Source of the DNA: Chondrilla cf. caribensis
Lineage: Eukaryota; Porifera; Demospongiae; Chondrillida; Chondrillidae
Direction: 5' to 3'
Length of the DNA: 64,000 bases
Assembly (NCBI GenBank): GCA_964020155.1
Contig: OZ026546.1
Location: 7,072,379-7,136,378 of the forward strand
Made by a program: the position numbers and the translations under genes. The notes under the pieces were generated by a model. It ran no database searches, was not told the DNA's origin, and worked only from the letters and a program-made list of their open reading frames with translations. Numbering within the stretch: the stretch's first letter is position 1; each line of letters opens with the position of its first letter. This document shows positions 1 through 14,879 of this stretch, in pieces.

Positions 1-584
1 GAACCCGGTGGCCCATAGATGCATCTATACTAATACATATTTATCCCAAAAATGCAATATAATATTATGAGAAAAGGTTGACAATGTGTACAACTGTACA
101 TATTCATATCATCAGCCCTCATCAATTTGCCAAACTGTTCCATCATCTATATGGTTCCAATCTACCTTAATCTTCTGAAATGAATTTGTTAGCTATTATA
201 ATTGCAGGAATATACAATATTCCTGGAGGTCAGATTGGATAGCATTGGTCATAATTTATATTAGTTGAACCTTATGGGTACCAGTAAGTGTATAAGATAA
301 TAATGCTAATATTTCGGCATTATCTCATTTGGGCTAATGGCCCCCAATTTTTAATCCCCCCGATTACCTATAACATAGTAATGGAACAACAGAGCTACAC
401 AGTGCGAGACTAGCTACATCTTGTCATGCAAATGAATGGTTTGGCTCACCTAGTACGTATAAAATTACGAAAGGCATCTTCAAAACGCGTATACCTCCTT
501 GTGATTCTTACTCAACGTTTAACTGTGGATCAGGTATTAAGGTTTCAACGGTTAAATAGTTTTGCTTTGATTCAGTACAGAACT
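1..584. other. Left-edge spacer, no gene recognised
   Basis: AT-rich sequence left of the relic signal exon of G15. I see no Ig, FN3, membrane or tail exon in it on either strand. If a gene once followed the relic promoter at 787, its body is missing or lies outside the window. Confidence 0.5.
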
Positions 585-640
585 CACTTAAGACGTAAAT
601 GACTCGTACGAATGAACGTCTTCCTTGCTGGAGTAGTCAT
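585..640 (-). pseudogene. G15: relic of an M2-type signal-peptide exon
   Basis: Reading leftward from 640 the sequence starts MTTPARKT like the first exons of G3, G4 and G13. It then lacks about 7 nt and other bases, shifts frame and reaches a stop within 20 codons. The usual end of this exon (VLSSVLQF..TRG, then GTAAG) is not preserved. The kappa-B-like box lies 147 bp upstream, the same spacing as in intact M2 genes, so this is a decayed copy of a complete promoter plus first exon. No downstream exons are found in the remaining 584 bp. Confidence 0.7.
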
Positions 641-786
641 ACTCACAACAGAAATCAAGCGTTTACCGAATACTCGAAGCTCATCATTATAAATCAACAC
701 ACTATAGATATCAGCTGATAACTTCTTAGCGTCCCATCCCGTACTCGTGTACCGAATCTGCAAAACAAATACCGCGACCGGTGATG

Positions 787-796
787 GGGGATTCCC
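787..796 (-). promoter_or_regulatory. kappa-B-like site upstream of relic G15
   Basis: GGGGATTCCC fits the Rel/NF-kB consensus GGGRNWYYCC. It is embedded in the conserved M2 upstream block (CGCGACCGGTGAT beside it) and lies 147 bp before the relic ATG. Confidence 0.55.
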
Positions 797-923
797 TTAT
801 ACGCTAGACTGCAACATGGAACTAAAATTGCGGAGCGCCACCGCACCACCAACAGAGAAAATGGAAAGAGCAATGTAGTAGCTCTTGTAACCCTTAATTT
901 GCTACGAGGGACGTCTGTAGTCG

Positions 924-961
<38 letters not shown>

Positions 962-1583
962 CTCCTTAGGCCTGTTTCAATACAAGTAGACACTTCGAAT
1001 TCAGTTGTCTGTAGTCAGATGAACATTTAGCCAGGGGAGTATACCTTAATACACCACACTGCTGCAACCTGGAGATGGTTAATTCAATACACTAAATCTT
1101 GATCATGTGCTATATGTTATGAAGTACAAATACATGTATGAGAGATGTACATGTACAAATGATCACACGTGTACTACAAAAATTCATAGCATAATATGTA
1201 ATATTATGTATATCGGGGGAATTGAACACTTGAAAACAAGAAATGTACAAATGATGTTAATAATATGTGATTTATCACAAATTAGCATAAACAGGTTTGG
1301 TTTTGCTGATGTGTGCTTGTCCTATTGGCTCATAAGCAGGATTAGTTGTGAGTTTCATTTCCACTTCTTCATAATTTGGAATCTGAACCGAACCCTCAAT
1401 GGTAATGGGTTGATAGGCAGGGTTCGATTCCAGTTGTACTTTTTTGATTTCAGTTTCAGAATGTGTCTCCACTTCATCATAAACACAGTCTTCTTTCCAA
1501 GGGTTTTGTGGTGGACTGTTCCCTCTTGCTACAATGCCAATATAAAGCAGCATGTATTGTATGCACACTTCAGCCATTTACAC

Positions 1584-1679
<96 letters not shown>
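1584..1679. repeat. (AC)n microsatellite in the membrane-to-tail A intron of G14
   Basis: About 96 bp of nearly pure AC, read as (GT)n in the transcript. It occupies the short intron between the membrane exon and the tail A exon, as in G2, G3, G4 and G10. Confidence 0.9.
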
Positions 1680-1681
<2 letters not shown>

Positions 1682-2077
1682 TGTAAGCTGTACAAGTTGT
1701 ACATAAAGCACTCACTATTCTTCCAGTACTTCATGTACAAAATCACACCGACAAAGATGATGTTGATGACAAAAAGGATAGCCATTACCACTCCAATCAC
1801 CACACCAACAATGATAGGGGTTGGGTCTGTTGTCAGTGGGGGCTGTGTGGGTTCTGTCAACAGAAGAAGACATACAGTATCATATAATCTTTAGAGATGG
1901 AGAGAGTGTAGACATGTACATAGCTTGACAATCAATACTTCACTCTTTGACTGAGATTGCTGTACACAGAATAAATACCTTACAGGAGGCATGTGTAGGC
2001 ATGCTGGAACACACACATACATACATAGGTGCACACACACATGCACACACACGCACACACATGCACACACGCACGCA

Positions 2078-2080
2078 AGT

Positions 2081-2178
<98 letters not shown>

Positions 2179-2196
2179 ACACACACACACACACAC
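2078..2196. repeat. (AC)n tract abutting the FN3-4 splice donor of G14
   Basis: The AC array runs to position 2196. The FN3-4 exon ends at 2197 with ACAG and the donor GT is the first unit of (GT)n in the sense strand. The tract is interrupted once near 2171 and continues in degenerate form to about 2010. Confidence 0.9.
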
Positions 2197-3403
2197 CTGT
2201 AACAACAAACTCCTCTGACACAACACTCTCTGATGATCCATGTTCATTGACTGCAGTCACTCTCACTGTATAACTACCTCCACTGAGGACACCTTGGTAT
2301 GTGATGGTCACTGGGGAAGACAGTCCTGATGGAGTAGCAGAGACTACTTGAGTATCAGATTGACAAGCAGAGCGGCCATCTTTAGTGAACTGAAGTTGGA
2401 ATGTGAAGTTACTCCCACTCCTCATCCTCTCAGTACCAGGATAGTCTGTACTCAGTACAACAGTTACTGTAGTACCATCAGAGGTTACTGTAGGTCTAGC
2501 TGGCTTGGATGGTCTACCTGTAATGAGGATAAGGTATAGTTGCACACACGCATGGATGCACACACACACGTGCGCGCACACACACAATATAGTATGACTA
2601 CAGACCAACTCACCCAACAGAGGAGTCACTGTCACATCACGTTCTGATGCTCCAAACACATTCTTCACTGAAACTCTAAAGGTGTACTCCCTACCAGCTT
2701 GTAGTCCTGGGATGAACAGGTTGTCACCTTCACGTGATGTGTTTGGATGTAGGACTCCATTTCTGTACACTTTGACAACAAGTGTTGGGTCATCGGGATC
2801 CTCCAGGTTGAGCTTCACTCCAGCACAGCATGTTTGGATGGCACTTGGGTCAAGAGAGATAGGAGCCATTGTGATGTTTGGAGGATCTGTACAGGTTAGA
2901 GATTATAGCTATGAAATAATACTAGCTACTTTGGTTTGGCCAGAGAGAGTGTACACACTCGAGGATCTGCAAGCATATGTATACAATAAAGTGAGAATGT
3001 GAGTATAGTGGACACATACAGACCATATAATATTATACTAGTTTATGAGGGTCTCTGGTAAGGCTTGTAGGAAGTAATTAAGTGAGTAGAACAGGAAGCC
3101 AATCCCACCTCATTACCCAGAACCTTCACTCCATGGGTTCAATTTTGTACTTCAAGACTTAATTCCTAAAATGTGAAAAGAACTCTAAAGAATCCACATC
3201 ACTTCTATTGGATGACTACTCATACTACTGATATTATAATATCTCCGTCCAATAGATGTCCTATCGTTACAGGTTATACTCAGGTTCTCTCCTTCTGCTA
3301 CCACGACCTGCCCTTCTGGAGAAAAGGTCACACCTTGAGCTAAAGAGATGGTCCAGGTAAACTGGAGAATGATGGCACTAAAAAGTAACTCGACAATATC
3401 CAT

Positions 3404-4518
3404 CGGCCAATACAATATTATTCTTTGAGATATTTAGACTTTATGGATCTGCAAACGAAGTAAAGAGTATATTAAGTAGGATGACAGTAAGTGTCTGCAT
3501 GCAGCTTAAATACTGGGTGGTATTGCAATAGACATTACTTTGAAAATAGACCATTATCAATTTGCATTTATCTGGATTTGACTCTTATCCTTTACTGATA
3601 CTTGGTTTGTACAATATGTAGTGATGTACCATGCAGATAGTATGAAAACAATTATGGATCGAGAATCTCCTTCAGCTGCTTGGGACACAAAAGAAAGACT
3701 TCAGAAGGACAAATAATACTCTTTGGATCAATGTCCCATGATGTGTGTGTGTAAAAATAATTTAAATAGAATGACTGGTCTTCTATGTAAATTATTTTTG
3801 AGCACTCAAAGGTATCAAACATATGTATTTTCAAAGTTTGGTGGTTGTAGTCTACTTTGAAAATAACTATTATCATTATATTAACAGTATGCTACATATA
3901 ATTCCCCAATGAGCGAAAATGACACTGACCACAATACACCAAGTAGTTGTAGTTGTAAGGTACTTAAAAGACTGACTGTAATTATGCTTCATCCATGCGC
4001 GTGCACTCGGCACATTCATTGTTTTCTATACAAGTCCACAAATATGGAATTGTTTTCTTATATTTAGACATAACATTCACTAGCACTGTCAGCTATCTAT
4101 TTTCAGGCATGTTTCAGGCCACTATCATAACAGGGCTGCAGTATGTAGTTGTGTAACTGTTTCTTGTAATTGTCTGTTCAGCATATCATGTCCTATGTGT
4201 GATCAATATGAAACAATATTAAAGTACATGTGCATTCACTGAGCATATTGTATAATATGCATATATAACAAAATATGGGAAGATGTGCTTCGGTTGTTAA
4301 CCTGTAAATCTACTGCACCCAGCTATACGCCCAGTTTTGTGTAGCCAGCAAGTGAAAAGGAAGCAGAAAAGGTGATTGCCCACACAAGACTGCCATATGG
4401 TCTACCATGACATGTTCTCATGTATCTCACATACCATAATAATATGTATACATGTGCTTCTACGTATAGATCTGAATAAGCATTATTAATAAGCAAAATA
4501 AGTATATCATGAGCTCAC
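3404..4518. other. Spacer upstream of G14
   Basis: AT-rich sequence with weak similarity to the M1 leader region (a phrase near 3660-3720 resembles the block found 200-300 bp upstream of G10 and G12). No exon was recognised. Confidence 0.4.
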
Positions 4519-4648
4519 CTCTTCTCAATTTGATCCAGTACCAATACTAGTATCAAACACAGATGAGATCACAACAAGGCAGGCCAGTACAGTAATGATG
4601 ACTGCTGTGATAATAGCTTATCTATTGAGGGTACAGGTCTACATGGTT
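4519..4648 (-). pseudogene. Relic membrane exon of a decayed family member
   Basis: On the minus strand this begins EPCRPVPS, matching the membrane exons of G8 and G9 (EPCRPVA), and ends in the family donor (AAGAG then GTGAGCTC). In between the frame is shifted, the hydrophobic run is lost and a TGA appears. The acceptor AG has become GG. CA-rich sequence to its right (about 4720-4880) and the kappa-B box at 4908 look like the remains of the rest of the gene, with everything from first exon to FN3-4 deleted. Confidence 0.65.
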
Positions 4649-4907
4649 CCTTATACAGTAAGCAAAATATCTTTTTCATGGAGATTGAAGAATTCCGACA
4701 CACATATATACAAACAAACAAACAAACATAGTCACACATATGCATGTACACCTACACACATGTATGCACATACACACAGACACACGCTCAAGTACACAAA
4801 CAAATACAGACTCACACATAGTATACAAGTGTATACACAGACTAACACACAAGTACACACACGCACGCACGCACAAAAGGGCTCTGTTGATTATGAACAA
4901 TAGATGA

Positions 4908-4918
4908 GGGAATTTCCC
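4908..4918 (-). promoter_or_regulatory. kappa-B-like site, relic M1 promoter
   Basis: GGGAATTTCCC matches the Rel consensus. It sits about 170 bp left of the G13 stop codon, the same position as in the other M1 promoters, but 1.5 kb upstream of the G14 start. It probably belonged to the gene whose membrane exon survives at 4519. Confidence 0.45.
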
Positions 4919-5085
4919 TCTCATACGCCTCAAATAGTAGATTCAAAAATTAATACACCTGATATATTTATACACACAATATAATTCAGTTGCAATTCAT
5001 GTGTTCAGATGGACAAGGGAGGGAGTTTCTGCATTTGCACAGGGAACTTCTGCATTTGGTTCCGCCTTCTCCTTTCCCATGCAGT

Positions 5086-6615
5086 CTACTCTCTCCTTCC
5101 TCCTCCAACCTCTTCACATTCAGTAGTTGTACCAACATTCACTGCCTCATAAGCTGGGTTCTTCTCCATGGTCATCTCCTGATCAGTCTGTCCAGAAGGA
5201 GGCTTCATTTCCATTTCATCATAGATCATTTCAGACGTCTTAGCTCCTTTTGGGACGGTGCCTAGAACTGTACATTAAGTTGCACATTAATTTAATTATT
5301 CACCTACTTGTTTGTATAGTATTGGTACAACAGTGTACACTGTGTAGTCCAGCTATACCATCCCTATTGAGGGCCTTGGGGTGTGAAGGGGAAGGGACTT
5401 TTGACTCAAACAGTGATCAGTTCTAACCTTAGCTACCACATACAGCCCTTCCATTCCGAGCATATCCGGTGGCTATGAATCTCATTAACCCAGATCTGGG
5501 TCACTTAAACCCCTCAATGGTTGATGACTACAGGTCTTTCCGGCTGGACCATCCCTACCCCTTCATGTCCATCACCACCCACAGCATCTCTCAGGATGGT
5601 CTATAGCTGGCCATGGGCTACACACTATGCCACAAATAACCTATAATTTACAGTTGTGAAAGTGAAACATGACCACAACACACCAGTTAGCTCATTTGTA
5701 ACTGTTCGGTGAAAACACTGAAATTATGACTGCACTACTTGTTCCCACTAACTATTGTTGTTGTTGCCAAGTGTGCAAACCATACAAGTGTCAAAACCAT
5801 TATTATAGGTGTGTTTACCATACAAGTGTGTAACCATACAAGTGAGTTTACCATACAAGTGTGTAAACAAGGAAATGTTATCCTTACTGCAACCATAATA
5901 ATATTCTAGGTATTCAATTAGTACACTCACAAACACAAAAGGGTCCACACATAATACCTAGTACACTGAGCACACTGGTGCAATGGTCTGATATCTGTGC
6001 ATAAAGTGCAGTCTTCACATTGTCAGCTACAGGCTACCCTCATTCAGGGATATACAGAAGTCTTACTGTTTCCTGTCTAAGTGGTACACTACATTCCAAT
6101 GTGACTGATATGACTGATGTGACTGATGTGACTGATATGACTGATGTGACTAATGTGACTGATGTGACTGATGTGACTGATGTGACCGATGTGACCGATG
6201 TGACTGATGTGACCGATGTGACCGATGTGACTGATGTGACTGATGTGACTGGTGTGACTGATGTGACTGATGTACATGTGTGTGATCAGTACCAAACATT
6301 GTGAATCCCACACAGAGATATGAGAACTATGCTCGGTTGTCATGTGTTACTAAATATACTCAACCATAAAACGTGAACACATAGGAGCTCACCTCTTCTC
6401 AATTTGACACTGACCAGGATTGAATACACAGTCAAGATCACAAGGAGGAAGACCAGTACAGCAATGGTAACTGCTAGGATTGTGATAATTGTCTCATATG
6501 AGGACACTGGTGCATTTGATGATGCTACAGGGGCTTTAATACACAAAGTAGTAATGCATTAATTGAGTATATAGGCAGCGGGTTCATCACACACGCACGC
6601 ACGTACGCACGCACG

Positions 6616-6672
<57 letters not shown>

Positions 6673-7031
6673 GTAACAACAAACTCCTCTGACACAACAC
6701 TCTCTGATGATCCATGTTCATTGACTGCAGTCACTCTCACTGTATAACTACCACCACTGAGGACACCTTGGTATGTGGTGGTCACTAGGGAAGACAGTCC
6801 TGATGGAGTAGCAGAGACTACTTGAGTATCAGATTGACCAGCAGAGTGGCCATCTTTAGTGAACTGAAGTTGGAATGAGAACATGCTCCCACTCCTCATC
6901 CTCTCAGTACCAGGATAGTCTGTACTCAGTACAACAGTTACTGTAGTACCATTAGCGGTTACTGTGGGTTTAGCTGGGTTGGAGGGTCTACCTGTAGTGA
7001 GGGATAAGAATGTAGTTACATGTACGGCGCG

Positions 7032-7088
<57 letters not shown>

Positions 7089-10020
7089 CATAATATGACT
7101 ACAGACCAACTCACCCAACAGAGGAGTCACTGTCACATCACGTTCTGATGTTCCAAACACATTCTTCACTGAAACTCTAAAGGTGTACTCCCTACCAGCT
7201 TGTAGTCCTGGGATGAACAGGTTGTCACCTTCACGTGATGTGTTTGGATGTAGGACTCCATTTCTGTACACTTTGACAACAAGTGTTGGGTCATCGGGAT
7301 CCTCCAGGTTGAGCTTCACTCCAGCACAGCATGTTTGGATGGCACTTGGATCAAGAGAGGTAGGAGCCATTATGATGTTTGGAGGATCTGTACAGGAGGT
7401 CATACACTGCTTTACTGTCAAAGGACACACTTTTCAGACTATAAAATATTCAATGACACAAGAGAGAGTTCAACATGGATGGTGACCATGTTTTGTAGGG
7501 ATACGTATAATAAAATAGTTATAGCATCCGTTACCATAGAAACAGTACTATTATACAGCAATTTTATAATTTATAAAGCATTAGCAACAGTATAAAGCGT
7601 TAGCAACGGATGCTATAATGGTTAAGACATGGACACTCGGGCATTATGACATATAAAATACACTCGCCCTTGGGCGAGTGTATTTTATATGTCATAATGC
7701 CCGAGTGCCCATGTCTTAACCACTAAATAATATCTTGTAATATACAGTACATGTATATCACATTGCTATTATCATTCTGAGAATCCACTTGAAGGTACTA
7801 ATTTGGAATTTGGGTTGTGCAAGAACTCTAGCTACTGTGGAATGGATGTTATCCACCATCAATGGTGTCACCTTATAAAAATTACCACCATGTGATGAAT
7901 GTACTGTTCATCAGAGACTATAACAGGGAATACTACTTTACATGCAGAAACTCACATCCTAATGTCAAATTAGCTGGAGGCTCAGTCTGTTCCCTCGTAA
8001 TGGTGCGACTGATTATAGTCAGACACGACACAGTGATACCATTCAGAGACCTCATCACTGATGTGAGAACTAAAGGAGATCCGTTAGTACCAACAATCAC
8101 TCCTCCAGTCCCACTCACAGCTCGGCTGGAACTAATAGTAGTAACCACTTCCCTTCCTCTCCTCAGGATCCATGCTACAATGTAGGGTTGAGTACCGTCG
8201 TTCGCTGCACACTCAAATGTAGCATTACCTCCTTCTACCACGTCTTGACTGGATGGTAGGACGGTGAAGTTGACTGTTTGAGCCGAAACCGTATGGGAAT
8301 CGATATAATTATGGTTAGCGTAATTGTGATTATTCCTATAGCCACTTACTCTGATATCACAAGATATGAAGGTTTTATGCACTTAACTTCATATGTATTA
8401 CACACCGATCTATTCCATTAACTAACTGATAGCCAATTAGCCATCAACTATCATCCAAATCAGTAGTGAACATAGAACCATTGACATAATTCAAAAGGCA
8501 ATTGATAATGTAAAATTATTCAACATTAATTAGTCTGATACATTGCCCAATTTCTACATAAGCGTTTCATTAATACATAGATAGACCACAATAATAATAA
8601 TCCTATATAATGATTTCACCCCAAGAATATTTGATTTACTAGGTAACCTGTGATTTCACTCAAAAACAACCACCATACTGATTCAACTTCATGATTTTAT
8701 AATGATGTGGGTACATATATTAATGACGCAAACATTTTGCTAATCCAACTAGCTGGACCCACAAAAGGCACCTACATGGTGGACTAACAGGGAGAGTTGG
8801 GTTCAGTGACACCATACTAATGCCATAGATCTTCCATATCACTGACTTTCGACAGCATGCAATCTCTGACCAATGAGTACAAACTTGGGTCATTTATTAT
8901 TTAATATAGAAATCTAATCTTAGACTACAGACCTTCCAAAACGCCTATAGTTCATCTACCTACTAGTAAACATGACACAACTTACATTGTACGTCCAGGG
9001 TAGCACTGTCTGTGCTACCAGCCAAATTAGTACAAGTGAACACAGAACCATCGTCTGAATCTTCTAATGGACCGAATCTGTACTCAGCAGCTGTGTTACC
9101 AACTGGAGTGACACCGAGGTACCTCGGGTGATCCTGGATGTTTTCATTGCCATTAAGGTTGAGCCTGATATTAACAGTACCCACAGGAAAGGAACACGTA
9201 ACAGTCAAATTCTGTCCTCTCACTCCAACAAGAGGTTTAGGTTGAAGTTGAACTTGGGCTGTGAAAAACAAAGAATAGACAAAAGAGGATCCTTCCAAAG
9301 AGAAGTATTTTCTTCTGTTCAAGCATATCAGCAAGCAACAACAACAAAAAGATTGAGATCAGATCTGCTTGGTGACTCTTCTAAACTAACTAAATATTAA
9401 GTTAGCCATGGTGAGTGCAGTGTTAGTTACACTGACGTCATCACCAGCCCTCCATTAGAATAGAAAACACAGGATTCAAAGGTGCAGTATTTTGGACATT
9501 TAGCAATGCAAACTGCACATTCTTCACTGGTTGGATTTCTTGTACTTTCTTATGGTAAGAAAGGAATATACTAACTAATGAAAATATTGTATTTGTCCAT
9601 TGTATACAATACATCTCATTTCATGAATGTTGTCATTGTTTTCGAAGCACAGGTGATCTTGGGCCGTTTGACTTATCTTTTGCAGTCACAGTGATGATGT
9701 GGACTGGAACACAATATGGTCTGCTTACCTCAAGACTACTACAACATATGTCATATAACACAGGCTTATAGTACATGAAATACCTATTGGTATGGTATAA
9801 CCATCCCCTGAACACTTCCATCAGTCAGGTTAATACAAGGAATAGGTCATCCGTTGTCTTCTGCAGTAAACCCATATGCCATTCTCCATTTGAGGCAAGC
9901 AACCAAATTGAATTACAGAAACAAAATCTTACCTCGAGTAACCGGAAACTGAAGTACGCTACTTAGGACGTAAATGACTTGTATGAACGTCCACATTGTC
10001 TTCCTTGCTGGAGTAGTCAT
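5086..10020 (-). CDS. G13: Ig2/FN3-2 type I membrane protein, M2 start, tail B
   Basis: Exons: signal 9933-10020 (MTTPARKTMWTF..VTRG); Ig 8986-9258 (paired Cys, DDGSVFTC); Ig 7956-8288; FN3-3' 7115-7387; FN3-4 6671-6991; membrane 6393-6533; tail B 5086-5261. The lengths sum to 1605 nt, giving 534 residues. Predicted role is a surface receptor or adhesion protein: two N-terminal Ig domains, two FN3 domains, one membrane helix (IITILAVTIAVLVFLLVILTV) and a short tail. Two oddities: the acceptor of the second Ig exon reads GG instead of AG, though an in-phase AG lies 15 nt inside the exon (new edge 8273); and the last tail tyrosine is changed (ECEEV instead of EYEEV). Ig and FN3-1/FN3-2 exons present in G3 and G4 are absent here. 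Partner and pathway are unknown. Confidence 0.75.
6101..6272. repeat. 9-bp minisatellite (TGATGTGAC)n
   Basis: About 19 copies of a 9-bp unit with A/G and C/T variants, in the intron between membrane and tail B exons of G13. A three-copy version occurs at the matching place in G9 (about 24954-24981), so this is an expansion of an ancestral short repeat. Confidence 0.9.
6619..6670. repeat. (AC)n tract abutting the FN3-4 donor of G13
   Basis: 52 bp of AC ending exactly at the FN3-4 exon edge (6671), so the donor GT belongs to the repeat. ACGC-rich flanking sequence extends it leftward to about 6590. Confidence 0.9.
7034..7086. repeat. (AC)n tract in the FN3-3'/FN3-4 intron of G13
   Basis: About 50 bp of AC inside the short intron. 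The equivalent introns of G3 (54606-54686) and, in degenerate form, G14 also carry it. Confidence 0.85.
7621..7720. repeat. 100-bp near-perfect hairpin
   Basis: Two 49-bp arms around a TT loop (arms begin GTTAAGACATGG and end CCATGTCTTAAC) with one mismatch. It lies in the intron between Ig and FN3-3' exons of G13. A second, looser inverted repeat (TATAGCATCCGTTA near 7519 and its complement near 7600) encloses the left side. It is likely a foldback or MITE-like insertion. Confidence 0.85.
9770..9870 (-). pseudogene. Relic of a tau-type Ig exon in G13
   Basis: The + strand shows TATGGTATAACCATCCCCTG and nearby phrases matching the 3' ends of the repeated Ig exons of G5 and G11 (complement of GGTIHCINLADGS...), but the frame is lost and the rest of the exon is gone. 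It sits between signal exon and first Ig exon, where G5 and G11 have the repeated exons. A similar relic is in G3. Confidence 0.6.
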
Positions 10021-10164
10021 ACCCACTACCGACTTGGAGCGCATACCGAATACTTACCGAATACTTGGAAGCAATAAAATTATAATTCAACACACAAAAG
10101 CGTCTTGTCCGTTTACGTACACGGGTCGAATCACATGTAAAACAAATACCGCGACCGGTGATAA

Positions 10165-10175
10165 GGGGATTCCCC
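10165..10175 (-). promoter_or_regulatory. kappa-B-like site upstream of G13
   Basis: GGGGATTCCCC, a perfect 11-bp palindrome about the central base, within the conserved M2 block (GCGACCGGTGATAA beside it). It is 145 bp before the ATG. A TATA-like AATTATAATT lies between it and the ATG near 10078-10087. Confidence 0.6.
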
Positions 10176-10899
10176 TACACTGGTCTGCAGCTATGATGTA
10201 AAGGACAAGAATTGGAACATGAACTCGCACCAACAACGACGTTAAGATGGAGGAAACAATGTAGTGACACCTATGCCCATAAAATGTTTCAAAGGACGTC
10301 AGTACGTAGTCAAGTATGCCTTAATGGACCATTAGCCAGGGCATAATTGCTAATACGATAGTGCATAGATCAAAGATGGCAAATTTATTACATTGAATCT
10401 CGATTGAGCATTATATCAACTATTATTATTGTAATAATACATGTATGAGAGTCGGACGTGTACAAACAAATGATCGCACACGCACACACTACAAAAATTC
10501 ACAGCATGATGAGTCAGACATGTTTTATCATGAAGGTACAGGGAACTGAAAAAAACAAGAGATGTACAAATGACTTTAGTAATGTGTCTAATATGTGATT
10601 TATCACAAATTAGCATAAACAGGTTTGCTTTTGCATAAAGCTGATATGCAATTATGGAGATATGAGCTTTGCATTGAACCTAGTACCATGTAGCAAGTAT
10701 ATAGACTAAAGTGGAGTACTTACCATCGAATAGAGCCCAAAACACTCCTACACTGATTCTTAATAGTTTGCAGCTGTGTTATGTCCATACATATATGTGA
10801 TTTGAAATTGTACAATATGTACATAAAAGTACAATGTGACAGAGTAGTAGCTAGAAGAGATCTAGAAGCAAACACAATCAGCGCATGACAACTGCTTTG

Positions 10900-11090
10900 A
10901 CCTTATCAAAACATAGCTGGCTAGTTGTCTATGAACAATAGACGAGGAGTTCCCACTTGTACCTCTTGAAAACAAATTTGGTTGTCAAAAATTAAAATAT
11001 TACCATACACACAATATATTTATACACTTACGTATATAAGATATATTTCAATTGCAATTCATGTGTTCAAATGGAGTTGATACTAAACAG
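10900..11090 (-). pseudogene. Relic M1-type promoter region between G13 and G12
   Basis: This stretch matches the promoter block that follows every tail B gene (AACAATAGACGAGG, ATATTTATACAC, GCAATTCATGTGTTCAAATGG). The kappa-B box has decayed to AGGAGTTCCCA and no MDIV exon follows. G13's own M2 promoter is at 10165. Confidence 0.55.
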
Positions 11091-11130
11091 TAAAGTTGCT
11101 GTATTTGGTTCCTAGCTCTCCTTCCCCAGT

Positions 11131-14231
<3,101 letters not shown>

Positions 14232-14575
14232 TGACCAATATCAACTTCTCTGATATCTAGACTTGGTGAATCTGCAAAGTATAGAACAAGAGGATAAGAG
14301 CCAGTGTCTGCGTGTATTTTAGTTATATATAGACTCCCCACTGTTTACTAGTAACTTGACAAGAAAACGGTTTCTTAACATGCAATATCTATATATACAC
14401 AATCGCGACTATAGCCCCCACGTCTTCAGATTCTTATACCTGGTGTAGTGATGTACCAAACAGCACGGGAAAACTGTGGGTCAGGAATCGTCTTCAGATG
14501 TTTAGGACACAAAAGAACTTCAAAAGGACGAATATATACTATTCTTTGAATCGATGTCTCTGGAACGTTAGACAA

Positions 14576-14586
14576 GGGAATTCCCC
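14576..14586 (-). promoter_or_regulatory. kappa-B-like site upstream of G12
   Basis: GGGAATTCCCC, matching GGGRNWYYCC, 345 bp before the ATG. A TATATATAG box lies between them near 14325-14333. Confidence 0.6.
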
Positions 14587-14683
14587 TCTCGTACCGCTCG
14601 ACTAGCAAATTGAGATGTCCAAAATTAAAGCTGGGTGCTATACACGCGATATATTTATACACACAAATCACTCCTCCAGTCTC

Positions 14684-14874
14684 TATGGTCCCATTCACAG
14701 CTCGGCTGGATCTGGAACTAATAGTAGTAACCACTTCATTTCCTCTCCTCAGGCGCCATATTACAGTGTAGGGTTGAGTACCGTCGTTCGCTGCACACTC
14801 AAATGTAGCATTACCTCCTTCTACCACAACTTGGCTGGATGGTAGGATGGTGAAGTTGACTGTGTGAGCCGAAA
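14684..14874 (-). pseudogene. Truncated Ig exon fused to the G12 promoter block
   Basis: From the acceptor at 14875 this reads like the second Ig exon of G13 ([30 protein letters not shown]), then ends after about 60 residues where the sequence switches into the M1 promoter block (TATATTTATACACACAA). The second half of the Ig fold and the donor are lost. The same junction is present at 42289-42479, so it predates the large duplication. Confidence 0.75.
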
Positions 14875-14879
14875 CTATA

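Larger units (their letters stand above)
1275..3403 (-). pseudogene. G14: truncated Ig/FN3 receptor, M1 start, tail A
   Basis: Recognisable exons are: start exon from 3403 (MDIVELLFSAIILQF signal peptide, then the first part of Ig1 to about SITCNDRTSIG); FN3-3' 2614-2886; FN3-4 2197-2517; membrane exon 1716-1853 (IIVGVVIGVVMAILFVINIIF); tail A 1275-1528 with all five tail tyrosines. The start exon diverges after about 40 residues and runs into a stop at 3185. The second Ig cysteine and the usual donor are missing, and Ig2, Ig3, FN3-1 and FN3-2 are absent. The four 3' exons are in frame with each other and have normal lengths. The copy is therefore either a pseudogene or a gene whose first exon I have misread. 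By homology the product would be a type I membrane protein. Confidence 0.6.

Noticed and set aside
6101..6272. CRISPR-like regular repeats
   Set aside because: The unit is 9 bp with no spacers, in an intron of a eukaryotic gene.
6020..6304. Plus-strand frame with VTD repeats
   Set aside because: It is the 9-bp minisatellite read in a frame that happens to lack stops; it lies inside an intron of G13 on the other strand.
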